Shown here one piece after another: positions 43,211-54,483 of a stretch of DNA of 64,000 bases. Location: assembly GCF_030269925.1 (NCBI RefSeq), contig NC_085133.1, positions 4,918,001-4,982,000 on the forward strand. Reading direction: 5' to 3'. The notes beneath the pieces are model-generated. The model searched no databases and was not told the origin of the DNA. It saw only the letters and a program-made list of their open reading frames with translations. Numbering within the stretch: position 1 is the first letter of the stretch; each line of letters starts with the position of its first letter. Source of the DNA: Bombyx mori (Eukaryota; Arthropoda; Insecta; Lepidoptera; Bombycidae). Position numbers and translations under genes: made by a program.

Positions 43211-43771
43211 GTTTCTTCTTGCTTCTTGCCCGGGGGGGGCGGCCCCGGGACTTTTGTTGAACTCGCCGAAAGGCGAGGCCCCGGATAGGATAGGATTTGT
43301 AACCCCCCTGTGCTGCAGGACAGCAAGGAGCAGGGGGGGGGAATGCCTATGCCGTGAAAACGGCAATCGGCGGGGAAAAGGAAAGGAACCCGCTCGGGCT
43401 GTATAGTGCTACAGCAGGCAGAATCGCGAGCGGGGGTCTAGTCTTGAAAAAGACTGTTGTTTTTGGGAAGGGTTAGGAAATCGCTAGCCTGTGAGTGCCA
43501 CAGGAAGCTGAACGTAGCGATTGGTTGCCTTGAAAAAGGCAGTTGGTAAGGGTGGGTTCGCGGTTACAAAACTTTAGTGCACAAAAATGGACCTCGATAC
43601 GCAGATCGCAAGCGACCAACGGATCGGCACGTCCGCACTACCGAATTGTACGCACGATGTATTCACGGTCACTACACTGTCGAGCACAACTGTGAGTTCA
43701 GAGACGCGGCTCGCAAGCGGGCCACGGATCGGAAAGCACGTCCGCGCACGACCGAGTCGTGAGCGAGAATG
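43211..43771 (-). other. 5' UTR of the full-length Jockey-type LINE
   Basis: About 560 nt between the 5' TSD and the ORF1 ATG. Such LINEs carry an internal Pol II promoter here; I cannot point to its elements. Three short self-complementary units recur: GTGAAAACGGCA, CTTGAAAAAGACTG and CTTGAAAAAGGCAG (plus reading), each inside a small inverted repeat. Frames of 60-87 codons in this part are chance. Confidence 0.6.
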
Positions 43772-43940
43772 CATTCAAGACACGACGCTTATTGCGAGGA
43801 GATTTATATACATCTGGTTAAGGCCTTATAACGAGGCGAGAAATCATTAATTGACTAAAACAGCTTTAATAATAACTAGAAAAATAAATAAACAATATAA
43901 CTTGTACTTTACATAGCGTTGATTTATCATACAATTATTA

Positions 43941-44079
43941 TTGTAACTATACTTGAGACCTTAGAACTTGTATCTCAAGGTGGGTGGCGCATTTACGTTG
44001 TGGATGTCTATGGGCTCCAGTAACCACTTAACACCAGGTGGGCTGTGAGCTCGTCCACCCATATAAGCAATTAAAAAAA
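43941..44079 (+). mobile_element. Bm1 SINE tail copy, cut at the GTAACTATAC point
   Basis: TTGTAACTATACTTGAGACC to the A-rich tail at 44,079. No head. Confidence 0.88.
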
Positions 44080-44084
44080 AAACA

Positions 44085-44718
44085 TATATATGTAAGTATA
44101 CAAGTCATATGGTGATTTCTTAATATATGTATGTACCTATATTGTATATTTATTTTATACAGTTCGTAAAGGTTTGGTGGTTTGGTTTGTAATAATATAT
44201 GATCTAGATTTAACGTGACTACTCTGAATATTATTAATAAATAATAGTTGTTAATAAATCGGAATTTCTGTAGATAAAAAGGTTGTCTGGAACAAATAGC
44301 TTTTAACGATAAGACCGTCTATTGTACATTTATACGTTTTGTACCTACGTACGACTGCTTTTCAATGTTAATTGCGTTTTGAAGTGACTTTGACTTGATT
44401 TTCTTTCTCAAAAGCCGAAATTTGACGCCTCAAGCTTTACAACTGTTCAAAGGTTGACTATTCTAATTAAATATTTAGTAACATAAAATTTTATATCGAA
44501 AATGATGGCGCCGCACTATGTCTGTAAATAATTTAATTAATACGACATTAAAATAAATCAAATCATTAGGACTCATTCATAGGTATAGGAGAGATAAAAA
44601 TAGTTTATTTAAATAGATTATTAAGTTCTCAAGGCCACTTATTGTGGTGGTAGCTATCATACGACAGAAGGTATTTTAGACGCTCTCAGCAACGACATTT
44701 TAAGATATGTCTGCATAT
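44085..44718. other. AT-rich sequence without recognised feature
   Basis: No coding frame or repeat family recognised. AACGACATTTT at 44,692 recalls 698-715 (reverse) but is too short to use. Confidence 0.4.
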
Positions 44719-44720
44719 AT

Positions 44721-45199
44721 GAGGCCGTCAGCGCAAAAGTGGCCTGGCCCACAACTATTTATATTCAAGCTTATATGTCCATTGGGATTTATTTTAAATA
44801 TAATAAATTTGTATGCAAAACCGGCCTATCCATAGTTTCACTCATAGATGGATTTGTAAACATTATTTTTGCACGTATTGTTTTTTGCCTACTCAAATTC
44901 AAATTCATGAAAACTTAAGCCTCATTGCTCCATATTAACTATGGTAAGCTTAGGCCACTTGCGCTGAGGGCCTCATATGTATATTGGAATTTATTTAAAA
45001 TATAATAAATTTTGATGCAAAACCGGCCTATCCATAGTTTCACCCATAAATAACATATAACTTTGTAAACATTATTTTTGCAAAACAATATTTTTGTATT
45101 GTTTTCTTGCCTACTCAAATTCAAATTCATGAAAATTCAAACCTAGTTGCCTCTATACTAATTATGGTAAGTTAAGGCCACTTTTGCACTGACGACGTC
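44721..45199. mobile_element. Inverted-repeat element with duplicated body and three terminal repeats
   Basis: GAGGCCGTCAGCGCAAAAGT starts it. Its reverse complement appears near 44,952-44,974 (CCACTTGCGCTGAGGGCCTC) and, diverged, at 45,176-45,195 (GGCCACTTTTGCACTGACGA). The body between (AAAACCGGCCTATCCATAGT, TTGCCTACTCAAATTCAAAT) is present twice in the same orientation. A half copy lies at 57,608-57,720. No coding. Confidence 0.75.
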
Positions 45200-45229
45200 A
45201 TAATATACAAGTTGCGAACAATAATATTC

Positions 45230-45425
45230 AGATCGACAAGCCCACTGAGTTTCTCGCTGGATCTTCTCAGTAGGTCGCGTTTCCGATTCGGTGGTAGATA
45301 CTTCGAAGCATTGCTCTTGCTAGGACTAGTGTTGGCAACGTCCTCTGGTTAGAGCCCCGTGAGCTCATTCACTCGCCCGGTTACGCTGGCATAACCCCAT
45401 AGGTTACCAGTTTACATAAGAAGAA
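45230..45425 (+). mobile_element. BMC1-like LINE fragment
   Basis: CCCACTGAGTTTCTCGCTGG, GATTCGGTGGTAGATAC, GAGCCCCGTGAGCTCA and GGTTACGCTGGCATAA in order. Diverged, with a short A-rich tail. Confidence 0.8.
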
Positions 45426-45798
45426 AAATAAAACGGTCTACCGAACAATTTCATCCGCTCGGAGAATGATTTCGTCCATTGAATAAACCTGGCAAAGTCT
45501 TGAATTATAATGGTACTCAATCTACACCACTACCGCTTGCAACTTCGCAGTTAAATTCCTAAGACACGCATTTTCCTTGTAAACGTCTGATAATGCCAAT
45601 GCAAGTGAGAAGAATGCTGTAAGTCGGGCGCCAATTAGGGCCTGCAACCGGTCGCGGGCCGGGTAACATATCTTGGGACCGGATCGATGACGTAATCATT
45701 ATACTACATATTATTATGTACATACAATATATTAGGGGTGGCAAACTTTGAGAACCAAGATCTAATGTGTACTGACGAAACCGTCTGCAATCTACTAA
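45426..45798. other. Sequence without recognised feature
   Basis: The 93-codon minus frame at 45,559-45,840 runs into a SINE and has no recognisable domain. Confidence 0.4.
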
Positions 45799-46050
45799 TT
45801 TTTTTTTTAATTTATAGCTGATATGGCTTGGTGAGCTCACAGTCCACCTGGCGTTAAATGGTTACTGGAGCCCATAGACATCTGCAACGTAAATGCGCCA
45901 CCTACCTTGAGATATAACTTCTAAGGTCTCAAGTATAGTTACAACGACAGCCCCACCCTTCAAACCGAAACGCACTACTGCTTCACGGCAGAAATAGACA
46001 GGGTGGTGGTACCTACCCGCACGGACTCACAAGAGGTCCTACCATCAGTA
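45799..46050 (-). mobile_element. Bm1 SINE, cut at the ACTGGTGG point
   Basis: Poly-T at left (45,799-45,809), body to CTACCATCAGT; no head. Confidence 0.85.
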
Positions 46051-46146
46051 AAAATAAAAATAATAATAACATTTGTTGAAATTTAATGAAACAATGTAAT
46101 TCAGTATACAAATAAGGAGTAAGTAGTTAGTGTACTTTTATTTTAT

Positions 46147-47045
46147 TAAAACACTAACGGTCCGCTCCGGCTTCGCTCGGGTCTTTAACAAAAAATTCAA
46201 AATAATCTATTATAATACACACACAGCAACCCTTCTATTTGCGTCAGGTTACTAAGAAAAGAATATTATAAAGATAGATTGAATATTATTATTTTAATGA
46301 ACTTTTATTTTAATTTTTTTTTTTTGTCTTTGTTATTTTTATTTTATTATTTTTCTAATTTTCGTAAAAAGGTCATGCATACAAAACAAAAGTCATTGAG
46401 TTTATTGAGTCAGGGCTTCTTTACTGACGTTGTTTTATTTTTTAACCTAAAAGAACACCTATTGTGGTATAATTATAATAGTTGGACATATACTGTCGCA
46501 ACACTTTTAGTCAATAATAATGTGTTCTACAAAGTTATAGTACATTATTTTATTCTATCATCAATAGTTTTCGCAGCGCACGCGATGTAAAGTATACTAG
46601 TGGTCCCGCAGTAGTCGAAATTCGACTATAATTAATTGGAATTGTAAGTTTGTACTCTATTATGATTGTATTTTATACTTCTATAATCACAAATTTCGCC
46701 AAGACTACACTATAAAAATATGAACACAGACAAACAATATTTAATCTATTCTCAATTTGACAACAGACATCAAGAACAAAAGTTTGACAATAAATAGTAT
46801 GCATGCGTGTGTGCGTCAAATACATGGCATGTAGTGTGTGTAATGTTTTCTTTATTGATTTAATGTATCTTTTATGCATTATTTAAAAAAAAATTAGCAT
46901 TGTGCACTTCTTCTCTATGTTCTCTATAAGTGTGGAAAATTTCATGCTCCTCCGTCCGCCGAATTTTTGTAAAAAGGGATACAAAGTTTTTGCTTCGCGT
47001 ATTAATATATAGATTTAAGGTAGCTTTTTTACACCTTGACCACCC
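46147..47045 (-). mobile_element. Larger Helitron relic, interrupted by a smaller Helitron
   Basis: Right part of the minus-strand Helitron type seen at 51,224: CGGTCCGCTCCGGCTTCGCT, GTACATTATTTTATTCTATC, TTTTCGCAG and GCGATGTAAAG. After the insertion at 46,597 it resumes with TTAAGGTAGCTTTTTTACAC, matching 51,402-51,422. Terminal CTAG is altered to CTAA and the start is not seen. The 103-codon plus frame at 46,279 lies inside and is not a gene. Confidence 0.65.
46597..47013 (-). mobile_element. Non-autonomous Helitron, copy 2 (417 bp)
   Basis: Minus strand: starts TCTATATATTAATACGCGAA, ends with a 15-nt palindrome AGTCGAATTTCGACT, 12 nt, then CTAG. Host bases A (46,596) and T (47,014) lie inside another Helitron. 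Same family as 2,903 and 59,823. Confidence 0.9.
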
Positions 47046-47217
47046 CTGCTATGTACTCGATATACACTTGATATATACTAACAATAACAACAACAAACTT
47101 TGGTTTAGTTTTGTTAATGATTAGCTAATAATCAAAAACTTTAAAGGATATATGCGAATGCTATGTGCAGTCAAAGTTTTTTTTTGTACAATTACAAATC
47201 AGGATTCTTTTCTTAAC

Positions 47218-47408
47218 TTTTTTTTTCCTACCTATGGTGATAGCCTTGGGAGGCTATATCAGCGTTACCCTAGCGTGTAGGTGAGCTCTCGGGGCTCAAA
47301 CCGGAGGTGGTGCTAACACTGGCCCTAGCAAGAGCAGTGCTTCGCAGAATCTACAACCGGATCGGAAAGGCGACCCACTGAGAAGATCAGGAGAGAAATT
47401 CAGTGGGA
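47218..47408 (-). mobile_element. BMC1-like LINE, 191-bp copy with 10-bp TSD
   Basis: 3' UTR and ORF2 end up to CAGTGGG. TTTTCTTAAC is duplicated at 47,208-47,217 and 47,409-47,418. Confidence 0.9.
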
Positions 47409-47419
47409 TTTTCTTAACG

Positions 47420-49465
47420 ATGACTTTTTATAACACGCTTTTATTGGCTTGGTATGTATGTACCTATGTATGTTTGAACAGAATTTTTGAACGTCAATTT
47501 CAATGATTTCAAAACGTCCGATTAATTTGAAAATTAGAAGTGAAAACGCGTTGTTACATCGCATTTGCCTTCAATTAAATTTATATACAAGGGATCTATG
47601 CAAAACTTAAACACCATCGGATGTATAGTTTCGAGACCTCATGACTTGTGGAAAGTAGAGTATGCTTTATTGTACAACAAAATAAACACAAATACAAAAC
47701 GTTAAACCCCAAAGGACAATGGGAGATGTTGTCGATAAGAGCGATCTCTTATAGACAACCATCAAGTGGACCAGAATAATTTCTGGAAAGAAATTGACCC
47801 CGATATTCTTATCGATCGAAAAAAAGAATAGATATAAATCAATAAGCAATTTACACATACATATGATATTTTACATAAATAACTGCAACATAAATACAAA
47901 GTTTACTAATGAGACATTTTACCTTAACACAAAACAAACATTGCGTGATTGGTATATCGTTTTTAAGCACATAGACTCAAAACGCAAGAACACGACTTTT
48001 TCAAAGTAAATCGTCAATCAAAAAATAACAAGAAATAAAATTTAATTATTCAAATTGAAAATCCGAATTCGGAAAACGACATTAATATAAATTTGTACGA
48101 CACAAAGACAATAAAAATCGTGTAAAACATTTTCTGGTGACGTTAATATCGCTTCGCAACATTTTATTGTTATATTTGCATATTATATAATATCGCCTTA
48201 ACAAAATATTTATATTCCATTTTGTTTTATTGGAAATAAAACTATAGCCGCGGTTTCAACTGCCTATGAATAAACTGTTATTTAATAAACGGCTTTTAAG
48301 GCGCGCTAAGTATAAGATTTTTATTGGTCGTCAACACGGCTTGGGTTAAGCTAAATTAGCTACTGCACACAAATATACACTTTAATGAATATAAAAATAA
48401 TAGTACTTTTTCGAGACTTTGACTATAGCGCAACGCAAGATCCCACTCTCCAAGCCGGGACTATCTTCACTACAGAAATAAGGAAAAATAAATTCGAGTG
48501 GTTCCAATCACTCTTTCTAAAGTATCTATAAAGCACTAAGAACAATAAGAACTATAAAACAATATTAATAAAAAGCTGTTAAAAAAGAAAATACTTTAAA
48601 GCAGATTACAGAAGAATCAGATTAGGATTATAGATTACTTTGGTGTGTTCCCCGCTGCAAATCTTTCACTGAATGTAAATTTTCCAGAATATTCTAAACA
48701 TGTTTTTTGTTGTTATAATATAATCAGGTTTTTGCTAAATTATTTCTTTTCTTTCATTCTTCCAGTTTCATTACCAATTATCGCTTTTAATTACCAGTTT
48801 AAATATAAAAATACTTCCAATGAAAAGAGGAAGATACACATGTAGACTGGCAGTGATGCGTCATTTTTTCTTCTGTCTGTCAACCAGCTTTCTTTTTTCT
48901 CAGTACCGAGTTATTGATAGAGTGCTATATAAAATATATATGAATATTTGTTTATATTTTCGGGAGTCGCTTGCTTTGTGCTCACACGGAAAATTCAGGT
49001 AACGCAAACGTTGGAAATATGTAGTATGACAATAAAAAATCACGCAAATAAAACGTAAAAATGGTTTCGTTTAATTTGGAAAATGTCTTTTCTTTCTTCA
49101 AAATATCAATATAAGAAATAAGGAGGAAAGGGGACGGCCCATTTCAGGCCCAAAGCGGACAATAGATTAGAGAAAAAATACTTAGTGCATTAATTTTGTC
49201 ATAAATAAATATGCATTTACTTTCTTCCAAATAAGTGCCACTACAGTTTACAATAAGTAGTTTAAAAAAAGTAACTATTGAAAAAAACAAGAATTTTATT
49301 TTTGCGGGAAAAATATTGCCAACTTCAAAACCTTTTACGTATTAAGTAAACATTTTAAGTATATAAAAAAACATATAAATAAATCATTTTAAATATTATC
49401 ATTAATCAATCGATTTTAATCGATTTTAAGCACATAAAATAACATCAAAGACATACCCATTGGAC
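47420..49465. other. 2 kb of AT-rich sequence without recognised gene
   Basis: Open frames of 60-71 codons occur on both strands at 47,667-49,002; all are AT-driven and none has a domain. The 47,655-47,790 part (ATTGTACAACAAAATAAACA and following) has the look of a LINE 3' UTR on the minus strand, but I could not tie it to a family. Confidence 0.4.
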
Positions 49466-49475
49466 TTTAACTTGT

Positions 49476-49612
49476 TACTATACTTGAGACCTTAGAACTT
49501 ATATCTCAAGGTGGGTGGCGCATTTACGTTGTGGATGTTTGTGGGCTCCAGTAACCACTTAACACCAGGGTGGCTGTGAGATCGTCCGCCCATCTAAGCA
49601 ATAAAAAAAAAC
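49476..49612 (+). mobile_element. Bm1 SINE tail copy with 9-bp TSD
   Basis: Starts TACTATACTTGAGACC directly after TTAACTTGT (49,467-49,475) and ends in A(9-10) before a second TTAACTTGT (49,613-49,621). The duplication shows that this short form inserted as such and was not cut later. Confidence 0.88.
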
Positions 49613-49621
49613 TTAACTTGT

Positions 49622-50604
49622 ATTGTTATTTAAATATGTACAACTAAAACAAAAACATAAAAAATAAAATATAATGTGTACTCGTAAAAAAAAGATTAAG
49701 AAATAAATCCAATATCGGTTATTTAAAAAAATGATCGATATATGAATTTCATGTAATTATTTTTCTTTATACTGACAACACTGATTTTAATCTGACTGAC
49801 TGACACTTCGCTTGCTGCTTGTGCTTGCGTTCAAATGGATGTGTTTTGATTTTTCTTCGATTTATTTTGCTTTTATCAATAACGTTTCATACTACGGCTG
49901 AAAACCATTGTGTGAATTGTGGTTTTAACCTGACCGAGATTTAAAACCGTGTATATGCTCTCCTGTGCTATTTTTAGATGATTTACTAATTGTGTATGAA
50001 GATGAAGAAAATATAGAATAATATAGATATTTAAAGAAGTATGTGTGTTTTTTATACCCTAATAACTACAATTGGATAAAAATACATTAGGAACATCTTA
50101 AACATTAAAAAAAGAAAAGTTCTTGAGGTATTTATATAGAAAATTAACCTCAAAACGAGTTTTTTATTTTTATTATATTTTTTATAATAGTGGCGTCAAT
50201 TTCAATATATTTTTTAGATATCTAATACATTTAAGAATTTGAATCAGTCCATTTTTATAGTAATATTTAATGTCCACCTTGGGCCTAGCACACTATGGAG
50301 AGTGGGTAATCCCCTTTAATACATAAAATCATTCTAAATCTTAACGTGTCCGTTGATTATGGTCGCAATTTAATGAACACCAGTTAGTTAATTTAAATAC
50401 TATTAAAAATGAATCATGCCTTTTACAACCGTGTTTTTGTAAGTATAAAATCTGTAGCAGATTACCACGTGGGACGTGCCGATTTAAATTAAATTTGTCT
50501 TTAAAGAATATATCAGTGTCGGTTTATTTAAGACGGCTCTGCTTTGAGAGATAACTGGAAAACATGGCTCCTGGTTTCGGATAGGGTGACCATAATTTAC
50601 GTCA
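49622..50604. other. AT-rich sequence without recognised feature
   Basis: No repeat or coding frame recognised. Confidence 0.45.
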
Positions 50605-50608
50605 GTAC

Positions 50609-50993
50609 TGTTACGCCGGTAAGAGTAACGCCATCTATCGCCGAATAGTCGAACGAATATCGAAGGATCTAGTAGTACCCAGAATGCTCGAGAATTACAA
50701 CGCCATTTATTGTCAGCAGCGGAAACTGCTACTAGAGAGGTGTGGAATATTCTCGATAATTCTAGGGATGAGGTATCGGCTATAAAAGCGTTGTAGGGAT
50801 GGCACGCACTCAGTCAGTGATCGGGACTACTCGAAGCGAAACAGCGAACGGATCACCTGAAGCGAAGCGGAAGAAGCGAATTGAGAGTTTTAAAGTGTTT
50901 GTTGTGTGTTTTAAGTGTTCTGATAAGTGTTGAATACAGTTTTAAGTTGGACTTTGGTGAAATTTTATTTATCCCGAACTCCAGCGCGTAACA
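50609..50993 (+). mobile_element. Solo LTR, copy 2 (385 bp), 4-bp TSD GTAC
   Basis: TGTTACGCCGG...CAGCGCGTAACA, homologous over its length to 13,327-13,676. GTAC precedes (50,605-50,608) and follows (50,994-50,997). It carries extra segments such as AACAGCGAACGG. No internal region is adjacent. Confidence 0.88.
50781..50788 (+). promoter_or_regulatory. TATA box of solo LTR copy 2
   Basis: TATAAAAG at the same relative place as in the first LTR, followed by GGCACGCACTCAGTCAGT. Confidence 0.6.
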
Positions 50994-51223
50994 GTACTAA
51001 GTTTTTTCACGGTGGTGATGACAGGTCATATTGTAAGCTCATACACGTAAGCTATCGCGCTTATTCTATATACGGAGCAGCTTGTGTTCTAGTTTGTGAG
51101 ACGAGACAGCGGTCTTGAGACTTCGACCTCAAATTGAGCGGTTGCATTCGCACTGTTGTTTCTATGAGCCTGATATTCGCTTATCAGGATTTCCGAATGA
51201 AACAACAATAAAAATATACAAAA

Positions 51224-51605
51224 CTAGCGGCCCGCTCCGGCTTAGCTCGGGTCTTTAACAAAAATTTCAACGATATTCGACGTTGTTTTATTTTTTTTAA
51301 ATAAAAGAACACTTATTGCGGCACAACTCACATACAAAGTCGTAGTACATTATTTTATACTATCATAAATAGCTTTCGCAGGGTACGCGATGCAAAGAAT
51401 ATTTTAGGTATTTTTTTTACACCTTGGGTTACATTATTGGCGTTTTAGTAAGGATCACTAATTTTTTTCAAAAAATATGTCACTCGGGAATAGTGCAGCT
51501 TCCAAACAGTGAAATAATTTTTCAAATCGGCTCAGTAGTTTCGGAGCCTATTCAATACAAACAAACAAACAAACAAATATTTTCTCTTTATAATATTAGT
51601 ATAGA
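51224..51605 (-). mobile_element. Non-autonomous Helitron (382 bp)
   Basis: Minus strand: TCTATACTAATATTATAAAG start, CGGAGCGGGCCGCTAG end, A and T at the target. Shares its 5' third with 34,664-34,890 and its middle with the relic at 46.1-47.0 kb. Confidence 0.82.
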
Positions 51606-52340
51606 TAAAAATATTGTTTTCTATACAAAGGATCTTACATAACGTTATATCCAATTGTCTGTATGATTCTAACGGGGAACAAAACCGAATGTGAAATAAA
51701 ATCTATTTACGGGTGAGAACGCCTACCCGCTTACAGATAAATCCCTTTCAAGTAAAATCTTTTAACGACTTAAACCGAACTTAAAACTTAAATCGTCTTA
51801 AAATTGAAAATGCAAACTAGTTCCGCGACTTTCCGCTTCCGTCGGGAGATGTCTTTTTGCACTGCTCCTGTTGTTTTAAGTGAGTTTTTTTTTCTGTCTT
51901 GTTCCTGTGTGCCAACGGCTTCTTCTTCGTTCAGACAAGGTGATTTTGCTACGTAAATTTTTTCTTGTTACGATGAATAATCTAAAGCAACGTCGCAACT
52001 TTGAGCACTTATATCTTAAGAGAAGCTTTCTATCTTTTAAAACGATCATTAATAAGATCCGTATCAAAGAGTTTATCGCAAAAATGGCTACTAATAGGGT
52101 TGTGAGTGATTTGAAAATTTTTTTTACTGTTTGTTCTATTAAATGGGTGTACAGGCTGTATATTTTTATGGTACTGGCCGTACAATAACTCGTGTTTTGT
52201 GAAAATTACTTTTCGCTTGGAAAATCAGATCTAATCAATTCGGCAGTGTAAACTTTAGCCCTGACGATAATTAATTTTAATTATTTATGCGAGTCCCGTT
52301 AACCGAATTTAAGCATTAAAAGTAAACTGTCATCGATGAT
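51606..52340. other. Sequence with an unrecognised 102-codon plus frame
   Basis: The frame at 51,880-52,188 is Phe/Leu/Lys-rich and shows no domain or conserved motif. I do not call it a gene. No repeat match. Confidence 0.35.
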
Positions 52341-52346
52341 AAGGCT

Positions 52347-52787
52347 ACCTTATTTTTTTTGCTTAGTTGGATGGATGAGCTCACGGCCTACCTGGTATTA
52401 GTGGTTACCGGAGCCCAAAGACGTCTACCACGTACATGCCGCCACCTACTTTGAGACATGAGTTCTAAGGTTTCACTTTTTAACTACGGCTGCCCCTCCC
52501 TTCAAACCGAAACGCGTTACTGCTTCACGGCAGAAATAGGCAGGGTATCTACCCGTGCGGACTCGCAAGACGTTCTACCACCAGTAATTACGCAAATCAT
52601 AATTTTGCGGGTTTGATTTTTATTACACGATGTTATTCCTTGACCGTGGAAGTCAATCGTGAACATTTGTTAAGTACGTATTTCATTGGAAAAATTGGTA
52701 CCCGCCGGCGGGATCCGAACACCGGTGCATCGCAACATACGAATGCTCCGGACGTTTAGGTCTTATCCTTTAGGCCACGACGACTTC
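52347..52787 (-). mobile_element. Bm1 SINE, near full length
   Basis: Poly-T tail at left, full body, tRNA-like head at right (AAGTCGTCGTGGCCTAAAGG on the minus strand). The B box reads GTGTTCGGATCCCGC on the minus strand, with one change from TTCGAATCC. Confidence 0.9.
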
Positions 52788-52794
52788 AAGTGTT

Positions 52795-54480
52795 TATAAA
52801 TCAAAATAAATCAATAATATACAAAAAAAGTAAAGTGTTTATAAATGAGTCGACTATTATCAAAGGCGGCAATCTGACTTTTGGACAATGATTGGTAAAT
52901 CAGAAAAACGAATTATTGACTTTGTATTCCATTGGCAGTCACAAAACTCTTCGGAACGACATCTCGATAAATAACATCGAGATAAATAACAGGGTAACTA
53001 TTAACCTTTATTTAATGCAGGTTTTGAACCGTATTCTTTGAAGGAGACGATTATATTCAAATAAATCTGTATTGACATTTCAATAAAAATGTTTTGTCCA
53101 AATGTACAGATTGCCGCCTTTGATAATAGACGACTCAAATAAGAGATTAACGAAATCATAGCCACCCCTTAAAATAAAACTCAAATAAAATACATCACGG
53201 ACACGCATCCCGCGCACAGATACAATGAACCGAAACAAAAACGACACCTGTCATTCAATGCAAACGAAGAATTCCAATGAATTTTGCATGTCTGTTCCCT
53301 CACTTAACAAAAAAAAGTTTTTATTAACAATTAAAACCACAAATGAGGTTACATAACTTTCTTAAATGATTGCCAGATCAAATAACTAGTACATACTCAC
53401 TTCATCTTTTCTACGTATTCTATACTGAAATAAGATTAAAGTATTTACTCTATATTAAGAGTGCAGATTAAATAATGTATAAATACCACCGATGATATCG
53501 AAATATAGCATCACAAAATAAATACGACCTCGAAATACAACGTTCGATATTAAAATAATAAATAAACAAAACGCGAAAGCAAGAGGTGTGATTTGTGTAC
53601 ATTTTCGCGCCCTCCGATACGGAGTATCGATTAATGATTCATCCGAGATATCGATTACGTTTAAAATATGAATACGTACAACACATTACGGATACTTCGG
53701 GACGATGGATGCATAAAACACAATCTATACTTTCGATCTGTTGTGTTTTAAAAAAGGAATTTTGCATCGGAATACGACTTTTTTGCCGCGCTCAATTTGT
53801 GGTCATCGACCCCTTTTACAGATGATTCGCTTCGGTTGTAGCGACAAAATACGAAATGTTATTATAATATTCCTAATTTAAAATGCCTTTTTTTACTATG
53901 AGCACCCAGCGCTTATCTAACTAATCAAATCGTGACTTGTATATTTTTTGGCGCGAAATGGCCTAGAACATTTTGTTGTTGAATTTATTAGTAGATCGGT
54001 TATTGATAGATATAAAAGCGCATGGATACAACAATATACTTGAGAAACAATTTTAAAATAATGCCCGCGATGATCTTGCATATTTACGTATATGAAATAC
54101 AACGACATAAATTAAAACCCATAAAATTCTCTATAATAAATCAGCATAATAGCCGCCGGAGCTTGAAAACGAAATATTAAGTTACGAACATAACGAGAGA
54201 CACTTGAAAAACGTCAAGTTCAATTTAAAATTTTATTTATATGTGATGTAAATCATGTTCTTTGATAATTGAAGTACGTCATGCCGAAAGGATCCAAAAC
54301 ACACCATCGAAGGCTGCTCGAAGCGAGCGAAACATTAATATGGCCTTTTTTGACTATTGTCTTTCTTTTATTGCTAGATGAGCCTTTATTAGATGAGCTC
54401 ATGGCTCGTTTTGAGTCGTTTATTGGAGTTCATAAATGCCTTTGCTCATCTCAAGTGCAAAATTAAAGTTATCATTGTAT
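52795..54480. other. 1.7 kb without recognised gene
   Basis: AATCTGACTTTTGGACAATG-type sequence at 52,870 partly mirrors 53,100-53,140 (ATTGCCGCCTTTGATAATAG against CTATTATCAAAGGCGGCAAT), an inverted repeat about 270 bp apart. Small frames (76, 63 and 65 codons) are unrecognised. Confidence 0.45.
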
Positions 54481-54483
54481 TGC

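Larger units (their letters stand above)
38477..43771 (-). mobile_element. Full-length Jockey-type LINE (BMC1/L1Bm-like), 10-bp TSD
   Basis: A 5.3-kb element with a GC-rich 5' UTR (43,211-43,771), ORF1, ORF2, a ~200-bp 3' UTR and a poly(A) of about 16 (poly-T at 38,477). CATTCAAGAC occurs at 38,467-38,476 and 43,772-43,781, so both ends are fixed and the copy is not 5'-truncated. Both ORFs are open. Its 3' end matches the truncated copies throughout the window. The name is from memory: BMC1/L1Bm is the abundant Bombyx LINE with such a tail. It may be recently or still mobile. Confidence 0.9.

Noticed and set aside
43211..43366. 52-codon upstream extension of the Jockey-type ORF1
   Set aside because: It begins at TTG, not ATG. 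The ATG at 43,210 gives a normal gag start.
51880..52188. 102-codon plus-strand frame as a host gene
   Set aside because: Composition-driven Phe/Leu/Lys content, no recognisable motif, no supporting neighbours.
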